Assembly (NCBI RefSeq): GCF_000211815.1
Contig: NZ_GL890968.1
Coordinates: 1 to 37,030, forward strand
Reading direction: 5' to 3'
DNA: 37,030 nt
Source of the DNA: Moorena producens 3L
GTDB lineage: Bacteria > Cyanobacteriota > Cyanobacteriia > Cyanobacteriales > Coleofasciculaceae
Of this stretch, positions 27,942 to 36,198 are shown in pieces. Each line of letters opens with the position of its first letter. Position 1 is the first letter of the stretch. The position numbers and the translations under genes were made by a program. The notes below the pieces were generated by a model. The model did not search any database. It was not told where the DNA came from and worked only from the letters and a program-made list of their open reading frames with translations.

Positions 27942-28193
27942 GTTAGGGGACCGGTCCCCATTACCGATTACCCATTCCCCATTACCTATTACCTATTACC
28001 TATTACCCATTACCTATTACCTATTACCTATTACCTATTACCTATCTCCAAAGTAAAAAACCTACCCTTGTCAGGGGTCCCCATCTCCCTATCTATTTTT
28101 GGCGAGAATGAAATAGCCCTGCCCTTAATAAGAGGGTATTCCTATTCCATAAAAACCCATAATTTGGCACTTAATAAAATCGCCAACTGCTAT

Positions 28194-30638
28194 ATGTTCT
28201 CCCGAAATATCGCATTTATCGTCGGCATCAATAACTACACAAACGGCATTTCCACCCTGCACACCCCCGTAAACGATGCCAAAAAACTAGTTGAAATTCT
28301 CCACAAAAAGCATGGCTATCAAGTCTGGGAATGCTTAGACGAACTTGCCAGCCTCACTAACTTCAAGAAATTTTTAGAAAAAACCTTACCGGAACAAGTC
28401 ACTGAAAATGACCGCTTATTATTTTACTTTGCTGGTCATGGAGTTGCTCTCAATGGGGATGATGGCCCGGCTGGTTACTTAATTCCTCAAGATGCCAAAC
28501 TGGGGGATACTAATAGTTATCTGCCCATGACCAAGTTACATGACGCTTTAAGTCAATTACCCTGTCGTCATTTCTTGGGTATCCTAGACTGCTGTTTTGC
28601 TGGTGCTTTTCGTTGGTCGAGTACCAGGGATTTACTCACATCGCCAGAAGTAATTCACCAAGAACGATACGACCGTTTTATTACTGACCCAGCCTGGCAA
28701 ATCATTACTTCCTCAGCTTCTGATCAAAAAGCCTTAGATAACTTTAATTTAGATAGCGAACGCAGTCAAGTCGGCCATCATTCCCCTTTTGCTAGTGCAT
28801 TATTAGAAGCCCTAGAAGGGGCAGCAGATATCTATCCTCTTGCCAAAAATGGTAAACCGGCTGGAGATGGGGTAATTACAGCCACAGAATTATATTTACA
28901 TTTACGGAATCGAGTCGAAATACCCACAAAAAAATACCATCAGCGACAAACCCCTGGTATTTGGTGTTTAAATAAGCACGATAAGGGAGAATATATCTTT
29001 CTTTCTCCCGGACATAAACTTAATTTACCACCAGCACCACCTTTGGATCAATCACAAAATCCCTATCGCGGTTTAAACTCCTTTGACGAGAAACACAGTT
29101 CACTGTTTTTCGGTAGAACATTACTAGTAGAAAAGTTAGAAGATTTTGTCAAAGCTCATCCCCTGACAGTGGTGTTGGGTGCTTCTGGTTCCGGTAAATC
29201 TAGCTTGGTAAAAGCCGGATTAATTCCCAAACTACGGCAAGATAATACTGAGAAATGGTGTATTTTGCCAGCCATCCGTCCTGGTGAAACGCCCTTACAA
29301 GGGTTAAATAATGCTTTGAAAAATACCCAATTACCAGAGGTAGCAGCCCAAAACCCACAGCAGAACCTGGCAATGAGCATTGATGTTTGGGCGAAAAATA
29401 ACCCCAACTCTAAGTTATTACTGTTTATTGACCAAAGCGAAGAAATTATTACACTCTGTCGAAACTTAGATGAGCGTAAGGAGTTTTTCCAACAGATACT
29501 CACAGCCATAAATGCCCATGGGGATAAATTACGGGTAGTATTAAGCCTACGTTCTGATTTTGAACCCCACATCTGTGATGTGGGCTTAAAGTTGGCACCG
29601 GAAGTAATAAATCAATTGGGAACCACGGTACTGATAAATCTTTGGCAAAGTGGACGATTTATTGTACCGGCGATGACACGAGGGGAACTAAGGGAAGCGA
29701 TAGAAAAACCGGCTCAAGCACGGGTAATGTATTTTCAACCCCACGATTTAGTAGAAAAATTAATTGATGAAGTGGCGGATATGCCCGGAGCATTGCCCCT
29801 GCTGTCTTTTGCCTTAAGTGAACTGTATCTGAAATACTTAAGGCGACAACGGGAGGCACAATACAGGGGTATTACTATTGACCGGGCGTTGACTCAAGCC
29901 GATTATATGGAATTGGGGGGAGTAATGCGATCGCTAACTCAAAGGGCAGATAAAGAGTATCAGAAGCTAGTTCAAGAAAATCCCGCTTATGACCAAGTAA
30001 TCCGTCATGTCATGCTGCGGATGGTGGCACTAGGTGGGGGTGAATTAGCCCGTAGGCGGGTACCGTTATCAGAATTGGAATATCCCCCCGATAAAAATAG
30101 TTTAGTTAAGGAAGTAATTGAGCGTTTTAGCACAGCACGGTTATTAGTAGAAGGACAAGATAGTGAGGGAAATCCTGATGTCGAACCAGCCCATGATGCT
30201 TTGGTGCGGGGTTGGCAAAAGCTGCTGGAGTGGAAACAAAAGGATGAGGAAAATTTACTTCTACAACGGCGGTTGACGACCGCAGCACAGGAGTGGAAAA
30301 GCCAGCAACAGGCAAAGTTTCTTTGGCATGCTAACCCTCGTCTGGATTTGTTGAAAAAGGTACTGAATTCTGAGAATAACTGGCTGAACCAAGTGGAAGC
30401 TGAGTTTGTGCGGCGTAGTCTGCAAAAAAGGCGAAATGATAGCTGTCGATTAATTAGCTGTGTAACTGGATTGATTCTGGCTCTGAGTGGATTGAGCATC
30501 TTTAGTTTTAATCAGTTGCAGCAACTCAAATGCGCATCTGAGCAATTCCAAAGCGACTCTATGAAAGTACTAGGGGAATTTTCCATCAATACTGTATTGA
30601 ACATTAACCCCACTTCTGAAAACAATCGAGTTCGTTGA
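28194..30638 (+). CDS. Caspase-nSTAND protein lacking the WD40 sensor
   Basis: 814 residues from the ATG at 28194. An open frame extends upstream to 27936, but it translates a 7-bp STRR (YYLLPIT repeats) and is rejected. The caspase domain has His82 (FAGHG) and Cys134 (LDCCFAG). The nSTAND1 ATPase has NPYRGLNSF, Walker A GASGSGKSS at 329-337 and LLFIDQSEEI. A membrane helix is likely at about 753-772. The protein stops after a short unrelated tail (MKVLGEFSINTVLNINP), where the paralogue at 21746 carries a 600-residue WD40 region. It may be a derived effector that relies on another sensor, or a degenerating duplicate. All visible catalytic motifs are intact. Confidence 0.85.
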   Translation: MFSRNIAFIVGINNYTNGISTLHTPVNDAKKLVEILHKKHGYQVWECLDELASLTNFKKFLEKTLPEQVTENDRLLFYFAGHGVALNGDDGPAGYLIPQDAKLGDTNSYLPMTKLHDALSQLPCRHFLGILDCCFAGAFRWSSTRDLLTSPEVIHQERYDRFITDPAWQIITSSASDQKALDNFNLDSERSQVGHHSPFASALLEALEGAADIYPLAKNGKPAGDGVITATELYLHLRNRVEIPTKKYHQRQTPGIWCLNKHDKGEYIFLSPGHKLNLPPAPPLDQSQNPYRGLNSFDEKHSSLFFGRTLLVEKLEDFVKAHPLTVVLGASGSGKSSLVKAGLIPKLRQDNTEKWCILPAIRPGETPLQGLNNALKNTQLPEVAAQNPQQNLAMSIDVWAKNNPNSKLLLFIDQSEEIITLCRNLDERKEFFQQILTAINAHGDKLRVVLSLRSDFEPHICDVGLKLAPEVINQLGTTVLINLWQSGRFIVPAMTRGELREAIEKPAQARVMYFQPHDLVEKLIDEVADMPGALPLLSFALSELYLKYLRRQREAQYRGITIDRALTQADYMELGGVMRSLTQRADKEYQKLVQENPAYDQVIRHVMLRMVALGGGELARRRVPLSELEYPPDKNSLVKEVIERFSTARLLVEGQDSEGNPDVEPAHDALVRGWQKLLEWKQKDEENLLLQRRLTTAAQEWKSQQQAKFLWHANPRLDLLKKVLNSENNWLNQVEAEFVRRSLQKRRNDSCRLISCVTGLILALSGLSIFSFNQLQQLKCASEQFQSDSMKVLGEFSINTVLNINPTSENNRVR

Positions 30639-30723
30639 GAGGTAAAGGCACTCATTGAAGCCCCTTGTACAACTCTGTTGGAATAAAAAAGTAAGGTATT
30701 TGCCATGTCACGCAACTATAATA

Positions 30724-31086
30724 TAGCAAGTCTTATACCCATGAGGTACAAATCTCTGGGTTTTAGGGAGCAGGGACTTCGGAGCAGCGATGCAGCGCGG
30801 TCTTGGGGAGCCAGTGCGGTCTTGGGGGTTCCCCCCGGAGACGAAACCTTAGACAGTTGAGCCTTTATGATTGTTAGGCTATGCAGAAAAGGGGTAAAAC
30901 TTATTGATTAAGGCTCAACTGTCTTACGGTAACTTCGGCGTAGCCGACGCTTCGCGAACAAACCATGAGCAACTGGCGTGGTTTCCCCCATGAGCGACTG
31001 CATCAAGACGGGAGCAGCGGATATGGGAAGTCGGAAGAGGGAAGAGGGAAAAAATAATGTGTACCTCATAGCTATGAGAAACGCTA
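30724..31086. mobile_element. TA-flanked MITE (family D), 363 bp, composite
   Basis: The left end, TAGCAAGTCTTATACCCATG, runs into GAGGTACA; the right end inverse is TAGCGTTTCTCATAGCTATG, running into GAGGTACAC. TA lies at 30722-30723 and 31087-31088. Inside are inverted pieces of the 86-bp dispersed repeat and short STRRs. It explains most of the gene-free stretch 30639-31267. Confidence 0.65.
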
Positions 31087-31117
31087 TAGACATCTCCAAA
31101 AACTGTTGGTACACAAG

Positions 31118-31230
31118 TGCGATTGGCCGTAGGCCACGCTACGCGAGTCACGCGTTCGCAAAGCGTGGCCTACGGCCTCAGCTTCCGCGCTTGTGCGATT
31201 GGCCGTAGGCCACGCCAAAGGCGATCGCAC
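31118..31230. repeat. Palindromic GGCCGTAGGCCACGC repeat cluster
   Basis: Same architecture as 26288-26422, including CGCGAGTCACGCGTTCGCAA between the inverted arms, and it ends in GCGATCGC. Confidence 0.8.
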
Positions 31231-31267
31231 TCTCGTTAATCTTGGTTGAGAAGTAGTCGGGCAATCA

Positions 31268-31699
31268 CTAAAGTTTTTCTTGGTTGAGAAGTAGTGCGAT
31301 CGCCTCTGCCGGATCTACCACCGTTACTCCCTCTAATATCTGACCGTAAAACGAACCAAAGTGCTTCTTATCACCCGTTACCAAAAGGTCTGCCCTATTC
31401 TCTACTGCTGTCGCTAAAATAGGAGCATCTTTCAAAGGTAGCCCCATCTCCATGGCCCAATTAACTCGTGAAACCGGTGCTTCTCCAACAATAATTAGTT
31501 TAGGGATTAAATCCCGTTCCAATCGTGTCAAAGCTTCGGGATACTTAGCTGTAATGTTACGGCGTGTTTCTTCCAAGGCGTGAGGCGATGTTAGCAAAGC
31601 ACAATACCCAGCAGAAGCTAACTCAAACAAAGCGTTACAGCGACCATCAGGACTAATAGCGGCTGCAAAGATTACATTGGCATCCAGAAACACGCGCAT
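31268..31699 (-). CDS. PIN-domain ribonuclease toxin
   Basis: A 143-residue protein. The PIN fold acidic residues are visible: Asp6 in FLDANVIF, a Glu in ALEETRRN, an Asp in KDAPILATA, and an Asp in LVTGDKKHFG. Such proteins cleave RNA with metal ions and are neutralised by a bound antitoxin. It starts nine bases after the AbrB-type antitoxin gene and is presumably co-transcribed. The family is VapC-like in the broad sense; the target RNA is unknown. Confidence 0.88.
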   Translation of the reverse strand: MRVFLDANVIFAAAISPDGRCNALFELASAGYCALLTSPHALEETRRNITAKYPEALTRLERDLIPKLIIVGEAPVSRVNWAMEMGLPLKDAPILATAVENRADLLVTGDKKHFGSFYGQILEGVTVVDPAEAIALLLNQEKL

Positions 31700-31708
31700 G
31701 TATCTTTC

Positions 31709-31960
31709 CTACTCAGCATCTTTAAGTTGACCCATTAGCTGTTCGGCTTCTTCGTTAGTTAAGCGATCGCCTGATAAAAACTCCTCAATCCGTTCCTCTG
31801 TATAGATCTCAATCGGATACACTCCCGCAGGACGCAGTAGAATTCCACCATCAGCAGTAGTTTCTACCAGTAGCATAGTTTCACCTTCCAACCCTAGACG
31901 ATTGAGAATTGCTTTGGGAAGAGAGAGTTGACCTTTTTTTCCTAGCTTGATGACTTCCAT
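31709..31960 (-). CDS. AbrB/SpoVT-type antitoxin
   Basis: An 83-residue protein. Residues 1-45 form the swapped-hairpin DNA-binding domain (VIKLGKKGQLSLPKAILNRL). The C-terminus (EERIEEFLSGDRLTNEEAEQ) is acidic and helical and should bind the PIN toxin. As in other type II systems it probably represses its own promoter upstream of 31960. Confidence 0.88.
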   Translation of the reverse strand: MEVIKLGKKGQLSLPKAILNRLGLEGETMLLVETTADGGILLRPAGVYPIEIYTEERIEEFLSGDRLTNEEAEQLMGQLKDAE

Positions 31961-32025
31961 AATTTAAAATAATTATAATCCGGCAAACCGGACTTTAAGT
32001 AAATAGTAATCGATCAGGCTAAAGA

Positions 32026-32277
32026 GTGCTCGTTTGGCTACATCACCAGAGAAAAGGACATACGAGGATAACAATTACTATTAATAATCAACAGGATCAG
32101 GATCGGCTAGATGAATACGATTTTAGCAAAGGCATACGTGGTAAATATGCTCACAGATATAGGGAAACTAGCAACATTGTTAAGTTGGATGACGATGTGG
32201 CTGAAATTTTTCCAGATGAAAAATCAGTTAATGATGCACTGCGGGCTTTAGCTAATATTATTTCTATCAACACTTAG
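32026..32277 (+). CDS. Orphan antitoxin-like protein
   Basis: An 83-residue frame from a GTG at 32026. The recognisable part is DEYDFSKGIRGKYAHRY, then NIVKLDDDVAEIFPDEKSVN, then DALRALANII. This pattern occurs in cyanobacterial proteins annotated as antitoxins or small conserved proteins. Homology begins only near residue 27, and a GAGG at about 32064 precedes an in-frame ATT at 32080, where family members usually have a nearby ATG. The true start may be that ATT or may be lost. No toxin partner is found beside it. Confidence 0.6.
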   Translation: MLVWLHHQRKGHTRITITINNQQDQDRLDEYDFSKGIRGKYAHRYRETSNIVKLDDDVAEIFPDEKSVNDALRALANIISINT

Positions 32278-32349
32278 CCTAACAGGATGAAAAAGAAGCG
32301 TATGCTAACTTAGTTGATCTTGGTTAAGAAGTAGTGCAGTCAGCCGAGC

Positions 32350-32395
32350 TATGCCCGTAGGGCTGATCGCGTAGCGTGGCCGTAGGCCAATCACA
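32350..32395. repeat. Palindromic GCGTAGCGTGGCCGTAGGCC repeat
   Basis: One unit of the palindromic repeat family, between the orphan antitoxin-like gene and the DUF4351 fragment. Confidence 0.7.
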
Positions 32396-32408
32396 CCGAA
32401 AGCATTAC

Positions 32409-32537
32409 CTACGAGTTCGATTTGCTATCAGCAACACTACGTGAACGCATCCATTCATCCAAATCCTCGGGTTTCGTAAAGTCCAACAACGCTTCCCCCA
32501 AAGCTTCAAGCTGAGGGAGGGATAAGGCTTGAACCTG
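32409..32537 (-). pseudogene. C-terminal fragment of a DUF4351-type protein
   Basis: On the minus strand it reads VQALSLPQLEALGEALLDF, then TKPEDLDEWMRSRS, and ends at a TAG (32409-32411). This is the typical C-terminal motif of DUF4351, often found at the end of Rpn/PD-(D/E)XK nuclease-like proteins. The upstream part is cut off by a palindromic repeat at 32534-32592, so only about 43 codons remain. Confidence 0.7.
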
Positions 32538-32592
32538 CGTTCGCGTAGCGTGACCATTCGCGTAGCTTGGCCTAAAGGCCAAGGTCAATCGC
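32534..32592. repeat. Palindromic GCGTTCGCGTAGCGTGACC repeat
   Basis: Two units plus TTGGCCTAAAGGCCAA. It separates the DUF4351 fragment from the ParB-like gene end and supplies the last codons of the latter. Confidence 0.7.
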
Positions 32593-33389
32593 CCTTCCTT
32601 CTGGGTTATAAAGCTGATCTATAACAGCCTCACGATCTTCTGGAGGCACTGATAAGATGTCATAGGCCATCTTGTTTGTTCCTTCTTCCAGAAGTTTTGA
32701 CCACTTTTTGGCAAGATCAGCATTCTCCTCTTTTTGAATAGCCTCAACGACATTGAAGCCAATAAGTAAGGTAGTTCTACCAGTACCATCTGTCGCTGCA
32801 ACTCGATCAATCGATCTGCCATGTCTTGCGATCGCAGTATCCTCTCTTCTTTTCTTTTTCCGCTCAACTTCCTGTTTCTCAATTTGCAGCATCAGTTGAG
32901 CTTCTATGTATTGCTGCATCTTGGTCTAGACAAGATATAGCAATTCTCTATGCCATGAGGTACAAAGAGATCCCCCTAAATCCCCCTTATCAAGGGGGAC
33001 TTTGAGGTTGAGAAGCGTACCTCATAAATCCTAGAAACGCTATAGCTATTTCGTAACTTGAGTTGCCTTAGTCGTTCTAGGTTGTCGGAGAAAGTCCTGA
33101 TCTCTACGGGGACTCTTGGGAATTTGTTGCCATCTGAACCTGCATTTAATCCTTCAACTGCGGCATGGCGACTATTGCCATCGATAATTATTCCCCATTG
33201 ATCAACTAAGAGAGGGACTAATTCTGGATTCGACCCATCCAATTCCTTGATCAATCGTTCCACATTTCCAGAGTTGTTGATATAGATCAGTTCATTGAAT
33301 GGGAGTCTGATTAATAACTCTGGGTCAACGTCTGCTAGTCCTTCCTCAAATAATAATCGGAAATTTACATTATATGACATGATTGCCAT
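32572..33389 (-). pseudogene. ParB-like nuclease-domain protein, split by a MITE
   Basis: The N-terminal part starts MAIMSYNVNFRLLFEEG (33389) and contains the ParB/Srx signature IIIDGNSRHAAVEGL, ending RQLKLRNSY at about 33045. The second part, 32572-32937, reads MQQYIEAQLMLQIEKQEVER, then HGRSIDRVAATDGTGRTTL, like the helix-turn-helix that follows in ParB-type proteins. Removing the 105-bp MITE and one TA joins both parts in one frame (NSYLV, then TAG, then TKMQQY). That TAG (32926-32928) is a second lesion, or else marks two separate genes. ParB-like proteins bind DNA; the role here is unknown. Confidence 0.75.
32938..33042. mobile_element. TA-flanked MITE (family D), 105 bp
   Basis: The ends, TAGCAATTCTCTATGCCATG and (inverse) TAGCGTTTCTAGGATTTATG, both continue into GAGGTAC. 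TA lies at 32936-32937 and 33043-33044. It contains a CCCCCTTATCAAGGGGG hairpin. Excision restores the reading phase of the ParB-like gene. Confidence 0.8.
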
Positions 33390-33461
33390 ATTTCTGGCCT
33401 TTTTGGAGTAGGAAACATAGCCACCACACCAGACAATCCCCTGGCTATCCCACAAGGATGG

Positions 33462-33677
33462 AGGGTGTAGGGTGTGGGGTGTGGGGTATGGGGTGTGGTG
33501 AAAATAGGCATGTACACAAATTAGCTAGAAAAGGCTTCATTAACCAACATTTACCTGATTTAATCGTACATTAGCCGATTCAACCATCCCTAGCAACTTT
33601 CGCGAAGCTCGGTCTTTTTTCCCTACACCCTACACCCTACACCCTAAACCCTACACCCTGCCTAACACCCTACCCCC
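33462..33677. repeat. 7-bp STRRs (GGTGTGG)n and (ACCCTAC)n
   Basis: A (GGTGTGG/GGTGTAG) array at 33462-33499 and a (CCCTACA)n array at 33621-33677, roughly complementary to each other. Both precede the next gene. Related arrays occur at about 34624-34655 and 34768-34803. Confidence 0.75.
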
Positions 33678-33725
33678 TGAGCTACAATAGACTCTTAACG
33701 GACTGCGCTTTGAGGAGATGCCGTC

Positions 33726-34142
33726 ATGAATTCTATTTCAACAACCATTACTCTGCAAATTCCTGACTTCCTCTATCAGCGCTTGGTCAACACTGCCCAA
33801 GCAACTGAACGCTCTCTTGAAGCTGTCATGCTCCATGCTTTACAAATTGGTAGTCCCCCCAATTGGTCTGATGTACCTGAAGAATTTCAAGCAGATCTAG
33901 CTGCCTTAGATAGGTTGGAAGACCAAGCTTTGTGGCCGATTGCCCAGAGTAAAAAAACACCGGAAGAAATGGAGCGTCACTACTGGTTGTTAGCTCAAAA
34001 TCAAGAGCGTTCTTTAACAGATGCAGAACAGATTGAACTTGAGCAGCTTAAGATTTCAGCAGATCGTTTTATGCTACGCAAAGCTCATGCAGCGGCTCTC
34101 CTGAAATGGCGCGGTTACCCAGTTCCTCAAAGTATTGTGTAA
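33726..34142 (+). CDS. Conserved cyanobacterial small protein paired with HNH nuclease
   Basis: A 138-residue soluble protein. The N-terminus, ITLQIPDFLYQRLVNTAQA with TERSLEAVMLHALQ, resembles a ribbon-helix-helix-like or antitoxin-like segment. The C-terminus is helical (DAEQIELEQLKISADRFMLR, KAHAAALLKWRGY). A strong GAGGAG (33712-33717) lies eight bases before the ATG, and TACAAT at about 33684 could be a -10 box. The HNH gene starts four bases after its stop, so the two form an operon. I know this pair from other cyanobacteria but not its function; a toxin-antitoxin-like role is only a guess. Confidence 0.8.
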   Translation: MNSISTTITLQIPDFLYQRLVNTAQATERSLEAVMLHALQIGSPPNWSDVPEEFQADLAALDRLEDQALWPIAQSKKTPEEMERHYWLLAQNQERSLTDAEQIELEQLKISADRFMLRKAHAAALLKWRGYPVPQSIV

Positions 34143-34146
34143 CCTC

Positions 34147-34582
34147 ATGGCCTATATTCCAATATCTTTGAAGAATGAGATCGATCGCCAAGATCGCCGT
34201 TATTGTTGCTATTGCCAAACTAGTGAAGCAAATAGTGGTATTCCTTTAACTTACGATCACATTTTACCACAGCTCTATTGGGGGAAAGAGCATATTTTCA
34301 AATGTTTGCCTCGCCTGCTATACCTGCAACCAATTTAAATCGGATACAACTGTTGCCCTCGACCCTTTAACTAGTCAAACTGTTCACTTATTTAATCCCC
34401 GCACTCAGAATTGGGATGAACATTTCTCATGGAATGTGGATTTCACAAAAATTCAAGGACTAACCCCTGTGGGACGAGTAACAGTCATTACGCTTAAAAT
34501 GAATAATCCCCTCGTTGTAGAAGCACGGTTTCGATGGACAATTAATGGTTGGCATCCCCCATCTTTTCTAGCGGAAAGATGA
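34147..34582 (+). pseudogene. HNH endonuclease, frameshifted
   Basis: The first frame reads MAYIPISLKNEIDRQDRRYC, CYCQTSEANSG, YDHILPQLYWGKEHI. The match then moves to another frame near 34290-34300: NVCLACYTCNQFKSDT, ALDPLTSQTVHLFNP, FRWTINGWHPPSF, stop at 34582. The CxxC pairs and the DH of the HNH fold are all present if the frames are joined, giving about 145 residues. One small indel has therefore recently inactivated it. The 5' frame ends at 34338. Confidence 0.85.
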
Positions 34583-34840
34583 GCATAAAGTCTCTAGAGG
34601 TGACAACAAAGTTAAAAAGGAGACTGGGTGTAGGGTGACCGGGTGTGGGGTGTGGTTAAAATGAAGGTACATATCACTGCTATGTGGGTTTCATCAAGCC
34701 TCACTCTCCCTGATTCAATCATCCATTACCCAATTCAATTTTCTCTACTAACAAGGTGTTGCTCTTCTTTTTTCCCTACACCCTATACCCTACACCCCAC
34801 AACCTACCTACTTTTTAATTCACTTGTCACCCCGTGAGAT
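34583..34840. other. Gene-free stretch with STRRs
   Basis: Contains (GGGTGTG)n near 34624-34655 and (CCCTACA)n near 34768-34803. No gene is recognised. Confidence 0.6.
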
Positions 34841-34956
34841 ATGGGCGTACACTTTTGTGATTATAAAAAAATAATATCAAAAAATAACACCAACCGATGA
34901 TAATATTGGCCAGATAGCCCAGATGCTCAGATGCCAGTTCATCGCAATGCAAACTA

Positions 34957-35847
34957 ATGCGCACTGACAGCCTATTTTATAAAATCTTCCAAACCCTCCC
35001 TGGCACTCTCTTTGAACTCCTGGGAGACAACACTCAACTGGCACAAAACTATACATTTAAGGCCATCGAACTCAAAGAACTCGCCAAACGCACCGACGGC
35101 GTATTTCTCCCCAAACGGGACGGTGACCCCATTTATTTCGTAGAAGTCCAATTTCAGAAAGATGAAGACTTGTACTACCGCCTGATGCAAGAAGTGTTTG
35201 TCTACTTAGGACAAAATCGTTGGCGACATGGCTGGCAAGCGGTAGTATTTTGGGCTAAGCGCAGCTTGGATACAGGTATTCCCAGATGTTACGATGCCGA
35301 AGTCCAAACAGGATATCTGCACTCACTTTACCTTGATGAAACTCCAGAAACCTCAGACTCAATCGGATTGGGACTGGTACGGCTGGTAGTGGAACCTCAA
35401 GCCAATGTCCAACACAGAGTACGACAACTAGAAAGATGTGCGAGGGCTCTACCAGTAGCACAGCAAAGAAATGCGATAGAATTAGTAGAACAAGCCTTAG
35501 TATATAAATTTCCTGAACGTCCTTGGAGGGAATTAGAAGCGATGTTTGGACTCACAGAATGGAAACAGACCAGATTTTATCGGGAAGTTAAGGCTGAAGG
35601 TCACCAAGAAGGTCACCAAGAAGGTCACCAAGAAGGTCACCAAGAAGGTCATCAAGAAGGTCGCATCACTGAGGCACAGATTTTGGTCATGCGTCTGCTG
35701 AAAAAACGATTCCCAGAAATGACCGAGGAAATAAACAATGTAGTTCAAGGTTTGTCTTTGTCAAATTTGGAAGGGTTAACAGATATTATTTTTGAGTTGA
35801 ATAGTTGGGAAGATTTGTTGAGCTGGTTGTCACAGGTAGACCAATAA
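34957..35847 (+). CDS. DUF2887 / Rpn-like PD-(D/E)XK family protein, copy 1
   Basis: A 296-residue protein. Residues 1-210 form the DUF2887 domain: MRTDSLFYKIFQTLPGTLFE, ELAKRTDGVFLP, and YFVEVQFQKDEDLYYRLMQE, where D-(x)n-EVQ fits the PD-(D/E)XK nuclease core. Residues about 214-233 are five EGHQ repeats encoded by five 12-bp units (35596-35655). A DUF4351-like helical end follows (LMKR-type RLLKKRFPEM, LSNLEGLTDIIFELNSWEDL). Related Rpn proteins nick or cut DNA and promote recombination. Biological role in cyanobacteria is unknown. It is intact and duplicated in tandem. Confidence 0.85.
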   Translation: MRTDSLFYKIFQTLPGTLFELLGDNTQLAQNYTFKAIELKELAKRTDGVFLPKRDGDPIYFVEVQFQKDEDLYYRLMQEVFVYLGQNRWRHGWQAVVFWAKRSLDTGIPRCYDAEVQTGYLHSLYLDETPETSDSIGLGLVRLVVEPQANVQHRVRQLERCARALPVAQQRNAIELVEQALVYKFPERPWRELEAMFGLTEWKQTRFYREVKAEGHQEGHQEGHQEGHQEGHQEGRITEAQILVMRLLKKRFPEMTEEINNVVQGLSLSNLEGLTDIIFELNSWEDLLSWLSQVDQ

Positions 35848-36090
35848 TGCTCACATGGATTTGATCCCACTCATACTGTAGAAATGCTGTGAAAAAAACT
35901 CCCAACTTTACAATGCCTTGAACACCTGGTTAGGTCAAGCGATCGCAGAACTCGTAGGGTGGGCAAGGGGAAACTTTACCAATAGATTCATCAAATACCC
36001 CCTTTTCCCTTTGCCCACCAAATTACTCCCCAAGACTTACTGATAGTTCAACTGCTGAGGCGGAGTCAATATCAGAAGAGCACTTTATAT
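35848..36090. other. Spacer between the duplicated DUF2887 genes
   Basis: Contains a GCGATCGC site (35939) and an imperfect GGTGGGCAAGGGGAAA/TTTCCCTTTGCCCACC inverted pair (about 35957-36019). No gene is recognised. Confidence 0.6.
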
Positions 36091-36198
36091 ATGGGCGTAC
36101 ACCTTTGTCATTATAAAAAAATAATATCAAAAAATAACACCAACCGATGATAATATTGGCCAGATAACCCAAATGCCAGTTCCTTCCAATGCTAACCA

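Larger units (their letters stand above)
26932..28074. repeat. 38-bp inverted repeats around PGB gene 4
   Basis: 26932-26969 (CTGACAAGGGTAGGTTTTTT and onward) is perfectly complementary to 28037-28074. The similarity continues inward as STRRs: TAATAGG on the left (26962-27105) and CCTATTA on the right (27960-28045). The PGB gene 4 cassette lies between. It could be a mobile or invertible cassette; no transposase or recombinase is present. Confidence 0.7.

Noticed and set aside
27936..28193. N-terminal extension of the second caspase-nSTAND protein
   Set aside because: It translates a 7-bp repeat array (YYLLPIT). The paralogue starts at the equivalent of 28194.
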